Positions 8,602 to 19,788 of a stretch of DNA of 42,673 bases are shown here, in pieces. Location: assembly GCF_019334305.1 (NCBI RefSeq), contig NZ_JAHWGH010000006.1, positions 1 through 42,673 of the forward strand, written 5' to 3'. The notes beneath the pieces were generated by a model, which saw only the letters and a program-made list of their open reading frames with translations, was not told the origin of the DNA and made no database searches. The translations under genes were made by a program, and so were the position numbers. Each line of letters begins with the position of its first letter. Positions within the stretch are counted from its first letter, which is position 1. The DNA comes from Rossellomorea orangium. Its GTDB lineage: Bacteria; Bacillota; Bacilli; Bacillales; Bacillaceae_B.

Positions 8602-8628
8602 TTAGCACTCACAGAGTGCGAGTGCTAA
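8602..8628 (+). promoter_or_regulatory. CIRCE operator (HrcA binding site)
   Basis: A perfect 9-9-9 inverted repeat, TTAGCACTC (8602-8610) and GAGTGCTAA (8620-8628), identical to the CIRCE consensus bound by the HrcA repressor. It sits at the likely transcription start of groESL, so the operon should be derepressed on heat shock. Confidence 0.97.
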
Positions 8629-8665
8629 TAAATATCATTTACATATTTCAAGGAGGTTGTTTCAC

Positions 8666-8953
8666 TTGTTAAAACCACTAGGTGATCGCGTCGTTATCGA
8701 GCTAGTTGAGTCAGAAGAAAAAACAGCAAGCGGTATTGTGCTACCGGATTCCGCAAAGGAAAAGCCACAAGAAGGTAAAGTGATGGCTGTAGGTACTGGT
8801 CGCATTCTAGACAACGGTGAGCGCGTTGCTCTTGAGGTAGCTGTCGGCGATCGGATCATTTTCTCTAAATACGCTGGTACAGAAGTGAAATACCAAGGCA
8901 CAGAATACCTGATCCTTCGCGATAGCGATATTCTGGCTGTAGTTGGCGAATAA
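8666..8953 (+). CDS. groES: co-chaperonin GroES
   Basis: The 10-kDa heptameric lid of the GroEL folding chamber. The 95-residue product begins [12 protein letters not shown] and holds the mobile-loop sequence ([16 protein letters not shown]) and the C-terminal LRDSDILAV block. The true start is a TTG at 8666, nine bases after AAGGAGG (8650-8656). A TTG at 8657 abuts the ribosome-binding site and would not work. It is the first gene of the groESL operon, and groEL follows after 56 bases. Confidence 0.97.
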   Translation: MLKPLGDRVVIELVESEEKTASGIVLPDSAKEKPQEGKVMAVGTGRILDNGERVALEVAVGDRIIFSKYAGTEVKYQGTEYLILRDSDILAVVGE

Positions 8954-8973
8954 TTAAATTTCCGTAAACGTAA

Positions 8974-10644
<1,671 letters not shown>

Positions 10645-10691
10645 TTCATCATCGCCATTCCCTTGGATGACATTAAGGTGAATAAAGAGAG

Positions 10692-10735
10692 GCTTCTCAG
10701 GAGTTCGGTGAACTTTTGGGGGGCTTCTTTTTTTT
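10692..10735 (+). terminator. groESL terminator
   Basis: Arms 10692-10706 and 10710-10724 pair over 15 positions (many G-T wobbles) around a three-base loop and run into a T-rich tract. It begins 47 bases after the groEL stop. Confidence 0.85.
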
Positions 10736-10810
10736 ATGAGATAGGATTCGTTGGGGTTTAAAACCTGTTTTTGAAAATAAATACTGATGTTAGACTATGT
10801 AAAGTACTCA

Positions 10811-10846
10811 AAGTGGTCATTCCAACCGGAGTGACCACTTTTTCTC
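10811..10846 (+). terminator. second terminator-like hairpin after groEL
   Basis: AAGTGGTCA (10811-10819) and TGACCACTT (10832-10840), with inner TCC/GGA pairs, form a strong stem followed by a short T tract. No gene lies between it and the groESL terminator. The 336-base gap up to 10980 otherwise shows no coding sequence. Confidence 0.65.
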
Positions 10847-10980
10847 ATCCCAAGAGAGTCCAAACGTTTACAAAATCACCATATAGGTAAAAAGTATGAT
10901 AAAAACACATCCCTATCGAAATACTTTACGTATACTCCGTGTGACTTCTACTTTTTAACTAAACAAAAGCAGGTGATAAT

Positions 10981-11133
10981 ATGGACTACACAACGATGAA
11001 ACTCAGGACACTGGTAGAGCGGGTCATTGAAGGAGACAAAATGGCAAAAGAAGAATTCGAAAGGCGATGGGAGATTCCGTGGGAGCAGGTCGGGACGGTC
11101 TCGATATCCATTGAAAAGAAGCCAAGGGACTGA
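10981..11133 (+). CDS. 50-residue hypothetical protein
   Basis: A short open frame beginning MDYTTMKLRTLVERVI and ending EKKPRD, highly charged and helical in look, with no membrane segment. It has a plausible ribosome-binding site, AGGTGAT, four to five bases before the ATG, and lies 64 bases before the alanyl-tRNA editing gene on the same strand. I do not recognise the family. The charged, Trp-containing C-terminal half (RRWEIPWEQVGTVSI) looks like real protein rather than noise. Confidence 0.55.
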   Translation: MDYTTMKLRTLVERVIEGDKMAKEEFERRWEIPWEQVGTVSISIEKKPRD

Positions 11134-11197
11134 CGTGGTTCCATCCAACCTTCTTATGATAAAGTATGGATAGAACAGTTCAGAAAGAGGGTTAACG

Positions 11198-12385
11198 ATG
11201 ACAGTCAAACAATACTATCAAGATGCCTATATGAAAAGATTTCAAACATCCATTCAAGAACAGCAGGAGGATGAGTCAGGCTGGTACGTCGTATTAGAAA
11301 AGACGACTTTCTATCCAACAGGCGGCGGCCAGCCCCATGATACAGGTACATTACAGGATAAGCGAATTATCAATGTAGAAGAAGTGAACGGAGAGATCCG
11401 TCATTACATAGAAGAACCGTTTGAAGATATTTCAGGTATTGTCGAGGGACAGATCGATTGGAAACGCCGATTCGACCATATGCAGCAGCACGCCGGTCAG
11501 CATATCCTGTCGGCTGCATTTGCAGAAGCATTCCAATACGAGACGATCAGCTTTCATCTCGGGAAAGAGTTCCTCACCATCGACTTAAACGTAAGTGATA
11601 TTAGTAACTCGGACGCACTGAAAGCAGAAGAACTCGCCAACCAAATCATAAGGGAAGCGCGTCCGGTCGAGACGAAGTGGTTGACGGAAGCGGAACTGTC
11701 CGACTATCCGCTGCGCAAACAGCCATCCGTCACGGATGAAATCCGTCTCGTCATCATCCCGGACTTCGACTATAACGGTTGCGGTGGAACCCATCCACGT
11801 TCCACGAGTGAAGTCGGAGCCATCAAGATCCTTGATTGGGAAAAGCACAAAGGCCATATCCGCCTGCAATTTATCTGCGGTGACAGGGTCCTCCATCAAC
11901 TGCACCGGAAGCATGGACTGCTGAAAGAGCTCACAAGTATACTCCAGGTACCAGAAGAAACGATGGTACTGACCGCCGAGCAACTGATCGCCAAACAAAA
12001 AGAGCAGGAAAAAGCACTCGAAGGATTGAAAGAAGTCCTGCTTACATATGAAGCGGAAGGATTACTCGGAATCCCAAAAGATGACTATACACTCATTCAA
12101 AAAGCTTACAGTGACCGGCCGATCCAGGAACTCCAGAAGATCGCCCAGCATATCGTCTCTAAGAGAGAAGATGCGATTGTGATGCTGGTCGTGCATAATG
12201 ATCAAAAGCTTCAGCTCGTAGTGGCGAAGGGGTCTCTCCAGACGATTGACTTAAGAGAAGTCGCACAAAAAGTTTTCCCGCTCATCAATGGAAAAGGGGG
12301 CGGGAAAGAATCGTTTGTTCAAGGCGGTGGAGAGGCAGTTATGAGTAAGGAAGATTTACTTGAAAAACTGGTAAACGAACTATAG
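11198..12385 (+). CDS. alanyl-tRNA editing protein (AlaX-L type, with DHHA1 domain)
   Basis: A stand-alone relative of the AlaRS editing module that hydrolyses mischarged Ser- or Gly-tRNA(Ala). The 395-residue protein has the N-terminal TGGGQPHD motif at residues 41-48, the zinc-binding histidines H94, H98 and H102 (HMQQHAGQH), and the second zinc motif CGGTH at C195-H199. The C-terminal 130 residues look like a DHHA1 domain ending GGGKESFVQGGG, as at the end of AlaRS. It lacks the aminoacylation domain. It sits alone before a terminator and marks the left edge of the accessory island. Confidence 0.92.
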   Translation: MTVKQYYQDAYMKRFQTSIQEQQEDESGWYVVLEKTTFYPTGGGQPHDTGTLQDKRIINVEEVNGEIRHYIEEPFEDISGIVEGQIDWKRRFDHMQQHAGQHILSAAFAEAFQYETISFHLGKEFLTIDLNVSDISNSDALKAEELANQIIREARPVETKWLTEAELSDYPLRKQPSVTDEIRLVIIPDFDYNGCGGTHPRSTSEVGAIKILDWEKHKGHIRLQFICGDRVLHQLHRKHGLLKELTSILQVPEETMVLTAEQLIAKQKEQEKALEGLKEVLLTYEAEGLLGIPKDDYTLIQKAYSDRPIQELQKIAQHIVSKREDAIVMLVVHNDQKLQLVVAKGSLQTIDLREVAQKVFPLINGKGGGKESFVQGGGEAVMSKEDLLEKLVNEL

Positions 12386-12397
12386 AGAAGATGAATG

Positions 12398-12426
12398 AGC
12401 CATCCGGCGTGACCGGGTGGCTTTTT
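12398..12426 (+). terminator. terminator of the alanyl-tRNA editing gene
   Basis: AGCCATCCGG (12398-12407) pairs with CCGGGTGGCT (12413-12422) across a five-base loop and runs into T's. Confidence 0.9.
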
Positions 12427-12683
12427 CAATTATATGGCTGATATTATCTGAATTTGGAAAATTCGAACAACATAAAAATCCCATGGTGCAGTCACACCTC
12501 ATTCACAAATGATTCCAATTACCTACCAATTTTAATACTTGTAATAAAACACCTAAAAATTACCACTATAAAATTCAAATCCTCTGTTGATAAAAGTGAA
12601 GTAATCCTTTCGTAACTATACAAAATACCTATTTTTACCTATGGAAAATTTTATAAAATAGTCCAATGATAACAGACAAAATT

Positions 12684-12731
12684 CGACAAAACCTTTGTCG
12701 GATTGACGTTCCCGGTTACCAGTGATAATTA
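12684..12731 (+). promoter_or_regulatory. candidate operator and promoter of the Tad operon
   Basis: The 613-base AT-rich gap 12386-12998 holds no credible gene. A perfect 7-3-7 inverted repeat, CGACAAA (12684-12690) and TTTGTCG (12694-12700), sits three bases before TTGACG (12703-12708). A -10-like TAATTA lies 17 bases on (12726-12731), with GATAAT overlapping at 12724-12729. Transcription starting here would leave a roughly 260-base leader before cpaB. The repressor or activator is unknown; the rest of the gap shows nothing I can name. Confidence 0.4.
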
Positions 12732-12998
12732 TTATATAGAAAAAAAGTATCAGGATTTTACAATGAAAAGTTTTTAAACATGAAATTCGTGGTAAATAAG
12801 GATAGAATTAATTCCATTTTCTTCAAACCTCATACTAACGAATCATTTTGAGGGAAATGTGACATTGTTTTGTCTTTTGGTTCGTAGATACAACTAGAAG
12901 TGGGGGATGAATAAAGAACCTAGATATTTAACTACCTGCAAAAGAGTAATCAACAATTAATAGTAACTAAACAACCTTGTAATGGAGTGACATTGGAG

Positions 12999-13778
12999 AT
13001 GATTGAGTCCAAAAAAAGGGCATTTATATTTTTGTTTTTAGCATTTCTATTAGCCGTCGGTGCAGGCTACTTGGTATACGACAAAGTGAAAGATCTAAAT
13101 TCTGAGTTGGGTGGCATGACAAAGGTTTATGTGGCAAAAAGTGATATTCCGTCAAGAACGCCTATAAAAGAAAATCAGATCGATGTAATGGAAATACCTA
13201 ATAAATTCGTTACAAAATCACATATTACAGGGAAACTTCAATTGGAGAACCGGGTATCAGTGGTCCCCCTTAAAGCCGGTGATATTATCACTGAAAATAT
13301 GATTAAACCTGTTTCAAATTTAAATAACGAAAACAATAGATTAGTTGCCATTTATCGGAATGATAAGGTTCAATTCGACCAGGTAATAGAAGCTCTGGAT
13401 AGAATCGATATCATTGTTTCCACTGAAGTGAATGGTGAAAGAAAGACGGAGCTATTTATGAAGGATGTACCAGTCTCATATGCTGAGGGAGATGAAAAGA
13501 ATTTCGCTGGAGTTGCGGTCGAGGTTCCGGAAGAAAAGGCACCCAAGTTAATACATATGCAAAACTACGCGGAGCATATACGAATTTTAAAAGCTAATGT
13601 AGGGAAAATGGAAGGACCTCCAGCTGAACAAGAAAAACCTGAAAAGTCCGCGGAAACCGAAAAGAAAGAACAACCTGCACAGACTACAAAAGAAAAGACA
13701 TCAGATCAAAAGCCAGCTGAACAAAACAAACCAAAAGAATCAAATCAAGGAGACGCATCAAATGGAAAAGAATCTTGA
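12999..13778 (+). CDS. cpaB: Tad pilus assembly protein CpaB/RcpC-like (SAF domain)
   Basis: First gene of the Tad cluster. The 259-residue product has an N-terminal membrane anchor (about residues 8-26) and then a SAF/CpaB-type domain (VYVAKSDIPSRTPI, later VVPLKAGDIIT). It ends with about 55 residues rich in Lys, Glu, Gln and Pro that look disordered. In Gram-negatives CpaB works with the outer-membrane secretin; no secretin exists here, so a wall-facing role is inferred. I chose ATG 12999 because GGAGTGA lies eight bases before it; GTG 12987 lies within that site. It overlaps the next gene by 17 bases. Confidence 0.82.
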   Translation: MIESKKRAFIFLFLAFLLAVGAGYLVYDKVKDLNSELGGMTKVYVAKSDIPSRTPIKENQIDVMEIPNKFVTKSHITGKLQLENRVSVVPLKAGDIITENMIKPVSNLNNENNRLVAIYRNDKVQFDQVIEALDRIDIIVSTEVNGERKTELFMKDVPVSYAEGDEKNFAGVAVEVPEEKAPKLIHMQNYAEHIRILKANVGKMEGPPAEQEKPEKSAETEKKEQPAQTTKEKTSDQKPAEQNKPKESNQGDASNGKES

Positions 13779-14916
13779 TATTCTACTAGTAAGTGAAGAT
13801 GACGTAGTGACCAATCAAGTCTTAAACACCCTTGATCAAGAGGATAGTAGAGTTTCTGTCATACCCGCAGAAGATACAGTAAGGGAAGTAAATAGACAAC
13901 CAAGAGATATGATCGTATTTGTCCAATCAAATAATGATAATTCAGTCGAGCTGATCCAATACATTAAATCAGTTAATCCTTCCACTTATATCATTTTTTT
14001 AGCAAGAGATTCAGATTTTACTATATTACGAAACATTTCAAAAGCTGGTGCAGAAGACTTCTTCGTATTGCCGGATGAGATGTCATTGTTCCTTAGTAGG
14101 TTCCCAACAATTAAGAAGAATTATGAAATGAAAAAGAGCAGTCAAGAAGAGAGTACAGTGGTCTTTGGAAAGGGACGTGGACAAATCTATTCGTTTTACA
14201 GCGGAAAGGGAGGAAGTGGGAAGTCAATCATATCTTCTACTTTTGCCCAAACGCTCAAGCTTGAGTCGGCTGCAGAAGTTATCCTTATTGATTTCAATCT
14301 GCAGTATGGCGGTATTGAAACGATGATGTCGATTGAAACGAATCGATCTATAGCTGATTTGACGCCAGTCATTGAAGAGCTGAATGAAAGCCATGTAAGG
14401 AATGTTTCTCAAACCGAAACGCATTCCCAATTAGAAATATTAGTAAGTCCATGCGATGCAGAAGTAGGGGAAACATTAGATGAACAATTCATCGCTAAAC
14501 TTCTTAGAACATGTAGAAGGTCATTTGATTATGTCATCATCGATTTACCATCTGACGTCAATAATTTAATTGTCACGGCGATGGAAGAGTCAGACAAGAT
14601 TTATTACGTTCTATATCCGGAAACTTCATCTTTGAAAGTCCTTAAGCATTATGAAGAATTATGTACCCGCTTAGGGATAGATCTTCAATCTCGATTGGAA
14701 ATTGTTCTAAATGAGATTTCCAAAGAAAACGAACTGCAGCAGAGTGACTTAAAGGACATTCTTAGATTTCCAATATCGGCGTCCATAAGGAGAGATCTTA
14801 AAGGACTGCAAACTTATATTAATAAGGGTGAACCGGTGCGGAAATCACCTAAGGAGAAAAGGTTGATTCCTTTTGCAAAGGATGTAAGAAAATTCACTAT
14901 GGCAGTCTTGAAATAG
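13762..14916 (+). CDS. cpaE: Tad pilus localisation ATPase TadZ/CpaE-like
   Basis: A 384-residue protein with an N-terminal receiver-like domain (residues 5-115; a true phospho-acceptor site is not evident) and a C-terminal ParA/MinD-type ATPase. The deviant Walker A GKGGSGKS spans residues 148-155, including the signature first lysine K149. VILIDFNLQYGG and YVIIDLPSDVN supply the later motifs. TadZ/CpaE proteins position the Tad machine, often at the pole. AAGGAGA lies before the ATG, which falls inside the end of cpaB. Confidence 0.88.
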   Translation: MEKNLDILLVSEDDVVTNQVLNTLDQEDSRVSVIPAEDTVREVNRQPRDMIVFVQSNNDNSVELIQYIKSVNPSTYIIFLARDSDFTILRNISKAGAEDFFVLPDEMSLFLSRFPTIKKNYEMKKSSQEESTVVFGKGRGQIYSFYSGKGGSGKSIISSTFAQTLKLESAAEVILIDFNLQYGGIETMMSIETNRSIADLTPVIEELNESHVRNVSQTETHSQLEILVSPCDAEVGETLDEQFIAKLLRTCRRSFDYVIIDLPSDVNNLIVTAMEESDKIYYVLYPETSSLKVLKHYEELCTRLGIDLQSRLEIVLNEISKENELQQSDLKDILRFPISASIRRDLKGLQTYINKGEPVRKSPKEKRLIPFAKDVRKFTMAVLK

Positions 14917-14929
14917 GAGGGAATAAAGA

Positions 14930-16279
14930 TTGTCGTCCCTATTCGATAAACGAAAAGAAAAAATGAAGAAAAATCGGCCGACAACATATGAATATGAAAA
15001 TCATTTAGTTGACGACCTTGTTGAACACTATAAAGCAAGACTTCTTAGAGATACGAATTTAGAAGCCCTTACCCAATTAACTCAAGGGGAAATGAGATTA
15101 AAGATTGAACAATTGGTATCGCAATTCATGTCGGAGGAGAGAGTAATTATATCTCGACATGATAAGGAGTTATTGATCTCTAGAATTCTTGATGAAGCAG
15201 TGGGATTTGGACCGTTGGAGCCACTTATTAATGATGAGACCGTCACGGAAATCCTGATTAATGGGTATGAAGAAATTTATGTCGAAAGATTAGGGAAGTT
15301 AGAAGTTAGTAACATTAAGTTCCGTGATGATGAGCATGTACGGCATGTGGTAGATCGAATCGTTGCACCATTAGGAAGACGGATTGATGAAAGTTCACCA
15401 ATGGTAGACGCCAGACTTCCTGATGGAAGCCGTGTGAATGCGGTTATCTCTCCGATTAGCTTAAACGGTACCTTGGTGTCAATCAGGAAATTCAGAGCAG
15501 AACCATTTAAAATGGAAGATCTATTAAACTTCAACTCATTGAATTCTCATATGGCCCACTTTTTAGAGGCGGTTGTAAAATCCAAACTTAACACGTTGAT
15601 CTCAGGCGGTACCGGTTCTGGGAAGACAACGATCTTGAATGTCATTGCTGCGTCTATCCCTTATGGTGAAAGGGTTATAACGATAGAGGATTCAGCAGAA
15701 CTTAGACTCGATCGACCCAACGTTGTCGGGATGGAAGCAAGACCTGAAAATGTCGAAGGTCGAGGCGAGGTTACGATTCGTAATCTGGTGAAAAACGCTT
15801 TGCGTATGAGACCTGACCGCATCATCGTTGGGGAAGTTCGTAGTGGAGAAGCTTTTGATATGCTTCAAGCCATGAATACGGGTCATGAAGGTTCTATTAC
15901 GACAGTGCATGCCAACTCACCTGAAGATGCATTGAGGCGTGTAGAAGCCATGGTTGTAATGGCAGGAATGGATCTCCCGTCCCATATTGTTAGGGAATAT
16001 ATTGTAGGTGCCTTGGATATCATCATTCAAGCAACACGATTGACTGATGGTACAAGGAAGATCATCTCGATATCGGAAGTTATAAAACACTCTGATGGTC
16101 GTCATGAAATGAAAGAAATCTTTACGTTTAAAAGAACGGGTATGAAAAAAGATGGGTCCATAGAAGGCCATTATACGGCCACAGGATATGTACCTAAGTG
16201 CCTGGAACGACTGAAGGTGTTTGGGAATAACATTTCCGAATCCGCCTTCACACCTGTTTTTGAGGAGGTGAGCACTTGA
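14930..16279 (+). CDS. cpaF: Tad secretion ATPase TadA/CpaF
   Basis: The hexameric motor ATPase of the Tad pilus, a member of the VirB11/GspE superfamily. The 449-residue protein has an N-terminal helical region, the linking domain [19 protein letters not shown], Walker [10 protein letters not shown] at 226-234, the Asp box ([11 protein letters not shown]), Walker [12 protein letters not shown] and the His box [13 protein letters not shown]. The start is a TTG with AGGAGGG eight bases upstream. Its stop overlaps the next start (TTGA at 16276-16279). Confidence 0.95.
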   Translation: MSSLFDKRKEKMKKNRPTTYEYENHLVDDLVEHYKARLLRDTNLEALTQLTQGEMRLKIEQLVSQFMSEERVIISRHDKELLISRILDEAVGFGPLEPLINDETVTEILINGYEEIYVERLGKLEVSNIKFRDDEHVRHVVDRIVAPLGRRIDESSPMVDARLPDGSRVNAVISPISLNGTLVSIRKFRAEPFKMEDLLNFNSLNSHMAHFLEAVVKSKLNTLISGGTGSGKTTILNVIAASIPYGERVITIEDSAELRLDRPNVVGMEARPENVEGRGEVTIRNLVKNALRMRPDRIIVGEVRSGEAFDMLQAMNTGHEGSITTVHANSPEDALRRVEAMVVMAGMDLPSHIVREYIVGALDIIIQATRLTDGTRKIISISEVIKHSDGRHEMKEIFTFKRTGMKKDGSIEGHYTATGYVPKCLERLKVFGNNISESAFTPVFEEVST

Positions 16280-17202
16280 TATCTGCTGCCATAGCGACTC
16301 TCTCGGCTCTTCTATTCATTATTTCCATAAGCTTCTATTTGGATTACCGCAAGGAAAAAAGAGAATGGAAAAAGCAAGTAAACGATTTTTATAGTAATGG
16401 AGAAAAAAGAAAAAGTTATATCGTCCTCTTAGGAGATAAGTTTGACCGAACAGAAACGGCGAAACCTATTTTTGAGAAACTAAGGGAGTCAAATATTCCC
16501 CTTACTCCGTCTGAATACTTTGGTGCACAATTTGTGGCTTTTATGGGAATCGTCATTATGCTGAAGAACTTTTTCAGTCTTAGCTTTCTAATCAGTATCT
16601 TTGTGTCTCTCCTTTTCTTGGAAGGGGGAAAAAGACTTCTCTTTCTATTGAGGAAAAACAAATTGAAACAACGACTGGTTGAACAATTACCTGAAATTTG
16701 CCGCTTGCTTGCAAATGCAACCAGATCGGGGATGACGTTGAATCAGGGAGTACAGCTTGTAGCCCAGGAAGTAAATGAACCAGCTAAAGGGGAATTCAAA
16801 CGATTAGCGCAGGAAATTTCATTGGGGATTGATTTTAACACAGCCATTCGATCGATGGAAAAGCGCGTTGACAACCGTGAATTCAAACTATTCGTTGCTA
16901 CAATTCTCATTCAGAAAAAAGCCGGAGGTAATTTATTCTCTGTTTTGGATGAGATGGGCCAAACGTTGGAAGAGCGGAAGATCTTAATGCAAGAAATTAA
17001 AACGATGACAGCAGAACAACGTTATGTTGCCTATATCGTTCCGGTCATTCCAATTTTCCTGGTTCTGATGATGAACAATATAATCGACGGATTCTTAGAT
17101 CCTTTGTTCACAGGTCTTGGTGTCATCCTGTTGCTATTATTCATAGGTGGTACTTTATTAACTTTTATCCTAGTTAAAAAAGTAACCAATATTAGGGTGT
17201 GA
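16276..17202 (+). CDS. tadB: Tad platform membrane protein TadB
   Basis: One of the two GspF-like inner-membrane platform proteins through which the motor acts. The 308-residue product has an N-terminal helix (residues 2-18), a central hydrophobic pair (about 83-118), a T2SSF domain (LPEICRLLANATRSGMTLNQ and following) and two C-terminal helices after about 250. The start is TTG 16276, coupled to the cpaF stop. It is normally paired with TadC, the next gene. Confidence 0.9.
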   Translation: MISAAIATLSALLFIISISFYLDYRKEKREWKKQVNDFYSNGEKRKSYIVLLGDKFDRTETAKPIFEKLRESNIPLTPSEYFGAQFVAFMGIVIMLKNFFSLSFLISIFVSLLFLEGGKRLLFLLRKNKLKQRLVEQLPEICRLLANATRSGMTLNQGVQLVAQEVNEPAKGEFKRLAQEISLGIDFNTAIRSMEKRVDNREFKLFVATILIQKKAGGNLFSVLDEMGQTLEERKILMQEIKTMTAEQRYVAYIVPVIPIFLVLMMNNIIDGFLDPLFTGLGVILLLLFIGGTLLTFILVKKVTNIRV

Positions 17203-17206
17203 GACG

Positions 17207-18139
17207 ATGGATGGTTTAATTGTCATATTTCTAGTGTTAACCTTGTTGTTTTTGGGTTTAAGCCTGAGAAGTTTTTACACATATATTATTTATAAAAATG
17301 ATCTAAAGAAGGAAATAGAAGAAAAAACGTATATTTATAATTCTTTTGAAAAGAAAATTACGAGAAAAGAAAAAATACTCAGTAAACTTTTTGAGTATGC
17401 AGATGATTTTTCCGGTATTGGACAAAGGGTGAACTTCTTCAGCGAAGATCACGACATACAGAAGTTGCTGATTAAAGCCGGGCACCCTTATGGACTTACG
17501 GTTCAACGATTTCAAGGGTTAAAGATGTTCTTTCTCGTAATTGGATTTATTGTAGGAGGGATTTGCTTTCTCTTAAGACTACCATTCTCGCAGATTGCGG
17601 TGATTATCTATCCACTTGCAGGGTATGGAGGAGCCATTCTATGGTTAAATGGAAAAGCCAAAAAACGACAAGAAGACTTGTCCTTTCAACTTCCAGACTT
17701 TCTCGACACCATGAGCGTCACTCTTCAAGCAGGGGTAGGGTTGGATCAAGCCTTAAGGGATATCGTCCCCTACTTTGAAGGACCCATCAGGGAAGAGTTC
17801 GGGCGCTTCATTCAGGAGTTAAGTGTAGGCGTTCCGAGAGGGGAAGCATATAACACCTTGTTAGAACGAAACGATAGTAGAGAATTTCAATTACTCTTAA
17901 AGTCATTAATACAAGGCGAAAGACTCGGAGTTCCAATATCAAAGACATTCAAATTACAAGCCGAAGAAATGAGGAAAATCAAGAAAGAAATGATTAAAGA
18001 GAAGGCTGCCAAAGCCTCTCCAAAAGTAACGCTGATTACCACATTTCTAGTTTTGCCATCTGCACTAATTCTGATTGGCGGCTTGATGATTATAAATATG
18101 TTTAGTGAAAACCGAAACATTTTACAAATGTTTCAGTAA
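17207..18139 (+). CDS. tadC: Tad platform membrane protein TadC
   Basis: The second GspF-like platform protein, 310 residues, four bases after tadB. It has an N-terminal helix (residues 2-22), a hydrophobic pair around 100-150, the T2SSF core (QLPDFLDTMSVTLQAGVGLD, LGVPISKTFKLQAEEMR) and a C-terminal helix (LITTFLVLPSALILIGGLMI). The adjacent TadB-TadC pair separates Tad systems from type II secretion systems and type IVa pili, which have one platform protein. Confidence 0.9.
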   Translation: MDGLIVIFLVLTLLFLGLSLRSFYTYIIYKNDLKKEIEEKTYIYNSFEKKITRKEKILSKLFEYADDFSGIGQRVNFFSEDHDIQKLLIKAGHPYGLTVQRFQGLKMFFLVIGFIVGGICFLLRLPFSQIAVIIYPLAGYGGAILWLNGKAKKRQEDLSFQLPDFLDTMSVTLQAGVGLDQALRDIVPYFEGPIREEFGRFIQELSVGVPRGEAYNTLLERNDSREFQLLLKSLIQGERLGVPISKTFKLQAEEMRKIKKEMIKEKAAKASPKVTLITTFLVLPSALILIGGLMIINMFSENRNILQMFQ

Positions 18140-18175
18140 ATAAAATTAAAACCAACTTTAAGGAGAGAAAAAAAC

Positions 18176-18385
18176 ATGATGAACAAACTAACAGAACTTT
18201 ACGTGAAATTTACTACACCGGTGAAAAATGAAAGAGGAGCTCAATCGTTAGAGTGGTTAGGATTAGCGGCTTTATTGATTTTAGTATTGGGTATTGTATC
18301 GACGGCTGTGAGTGATAACAAGGATAGCGTATCATCAATTATTAGTAAAATATTCTCCAAAATCGGCAAGATGGTAGGAGAATAA
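18176..18385 (+). CDS. Flp-like major prepilin
   Basis: A 69-residue prepilin-like protein. A 21-residue charged leader ends NERG; then comes AQSLEW and a hydrophobic helix (about 28-43). Cleavage after G21 would leave Glu at +5 and a mature protein of 48 residues, in the size range of Flp pilins. The tail is lysine- and serine-rich. AAGGAGAG lies before ATGATG, so either Met could start. Its place right after tadC is the usual one for the pilin in many Gram-positive Tad clusters. It is the likely filament subunit. Confidence 0.85.
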   Translation: MMNKLTELYVKFTTPVKNERGAQSLEWLGLAALLILVLGIVSTAVSDNKDSVSSIISKIFSKIGKMVGE

Positions 18386-19770
18386 TGAAATCCATAAAAA
18401 GTTTATTAAGTATAATAATAGTTTTATCACTATTTATTATCGGTTGTGGTAACGAGAGTAAAGAAGGAAAAGAAAAAGCAAATCAACAAGGGGAACCCCC
18501 TCAAGAAACATCTAAAGTCGATAAAGATAAGGAAGTAAATGAAAAGGAGGTAGAGGTTCAAGTCGAACCTTTACCTTCTACATATAGCGAACTGGAGAAT
18601 AAACCCGTTGGAAAAGATTCGAATTATATTCCATTATCTACTTCTGAAGATAAAGAAAAGGCAGTAGAAAGGTTCAAAGATCTGCCGGAGATAAAAAATG
18701 ATCCAAGTGAAAAAGAATTGGATTACTATTATCAAGAGCTATTGAAACGTGTCCAGAGAGACTTTAATGGGCCAGATAGCTTGATAAAACAGCTTAAATT
18801 TCAATCCTTTGGTAATCCAGAAATAGAAGATCCAAGATATCAGTTCAAAGAGAATTTGAATGTTGAAGTGATCCTTGATGCGTCTGGGAGCATGGCTCAA
18901 GACGCTGGTGGCCAAACAAAGATGAAAGCAGCAAAAGAAGAAATCACACAATTTGTAAAGAATTTGCCTGAGGGAACTAAAGTAGGTCTGAGAGTATATG
19001 GACATAAGGGTAGCAATGCTGATTCTGATAAGGAGTTGTCTTGCAAAAGCTCGGATATCTTATATCCAATAGATAATTACGATTCTACAAAGTTTAATCA
19101 ATCACTCGACAAAGTTAAACCAACTGGGTGGACGCCAATAAGCCTAGCCTTAAATGATGCTAAAAACGATTTGTCCAGTTTTAATGGAGATAAAAATACT
19201 AATATTGTTTATTTAGTAAGTGATGGAATTGAAACATGTGACCAAGACCCAGTAGAAGCTGCTAAAGAACTTTATAATTCGGACTTGACTCCAATAATAA
19301 ATGTGATTGGTTTTAATGTAGATGGGGAAGGTCAGAGACAGCTAAAGGATATTGCGGATGAGACTAATGGTATTTATTCTAATGTTGAAGACCAAGCTGG
19401 TCTCAAAACAGAGCTTGAAAAAATAAATAATATTGCAGAGGCATGGAAAAAGTGGAAAGAAAAAGGAGAAAAATCGATAGAGCTTAAAGAGGTGCAAAAT
19501 AACCTGGAAATCTTCAATTATATTGCTGAGGAGGAGTCTAAGTCTCTCAAAGAAAAAGACCAGATTAATCTCCTGATCTACACCTTACAACAAAAGAATT
19601 TAATGAGTAAGGAATCACGTGAGTATATTGAAAAGAAGAACAATGAATATCACAGTTGGATAGATTCCGAGATTAATAACTTTAATGATGAATTAAAGAA
19701 AATTAACCAACAAAGCTATCTCGAGGCCAAAGAAGCACTTGAAGAAAAATATCAAATTAACACTCAATAA
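18385..19770 (+). CDS. vWA-domain lipoprotein, first copy
   Basis: A 461-residue predicted lipoprotein. The signal peptide ends in lipobox FIIGC with Cys21 as the lipidated residue, followed by a charged linker. A vWA domain starts near residue 158 with a complete MIDAS motif DASGS at 165-169, then GWTPIS (threonine) and LVSDGIETCD. The C-terminal 120 residues are charged and helical. Canonical TadG proteins join a pilin-like segment to a vWA domain; here the vWA part is separate. Its ATG overlaps the Flp stop by one base. A paralogue of equal length lies at 26548-27933. Confidence 0.88.
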   Translation: MKSIKSLLSIIIVLSLFIIGCGNESKEGKEKANQQGEPPQETSKVDKDKEVNEKEVEVQVEPLPSTYSELENKPVGKDSNYIPLSTSEDKEKAVERFKDLPEIKNDPSEKELDYYYQELLKRVQRDFNGPDSLIKQLKFQSFGNPEIEDPRYQFKENLNVEVILDASGSMAQDAGGQTKMKAAKEEITQFVKNLPEGTKVGLRVYGHKGSNADSDKELSCKSSDILYPIDNYDSTKFNQSLDKVKPTGWTPISLALNDAKNDLSSFNGDKNTNIVYLVSDGIETCDQDPVEAAKELYNSDLTPIINVIGFNVDGEGQRQLKDIADETNGIYSNVEDQAGLKTELEKINNIAEAWKKWKEKGEKSIELKEVQNNLEIFNYIAEEESKSLKEKDQINLLIYTLQQKNLMSKESREYIEKKNNEYHSWIDSEINNFNDELKKINQQSYLEAKEALEEKYQINTQ

Positions 19771-19788
19771 GACTGGGGTGAGAATGAG

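Noticed and set aside
8657..8665. groES start at TTG 8657
   Set aside because: It touches the AAGGAGG ribosome-binding site; TTG 8666 gives normal spacing and the conserved [10 protein letters not shown]-terminus.
10771..10846. Possible small RNA between the two terminators after groEL
   Set aside because: A TTGAAA and a weak TATGTA are present, but the product would be under 40 bases and consist only of the hairpin.
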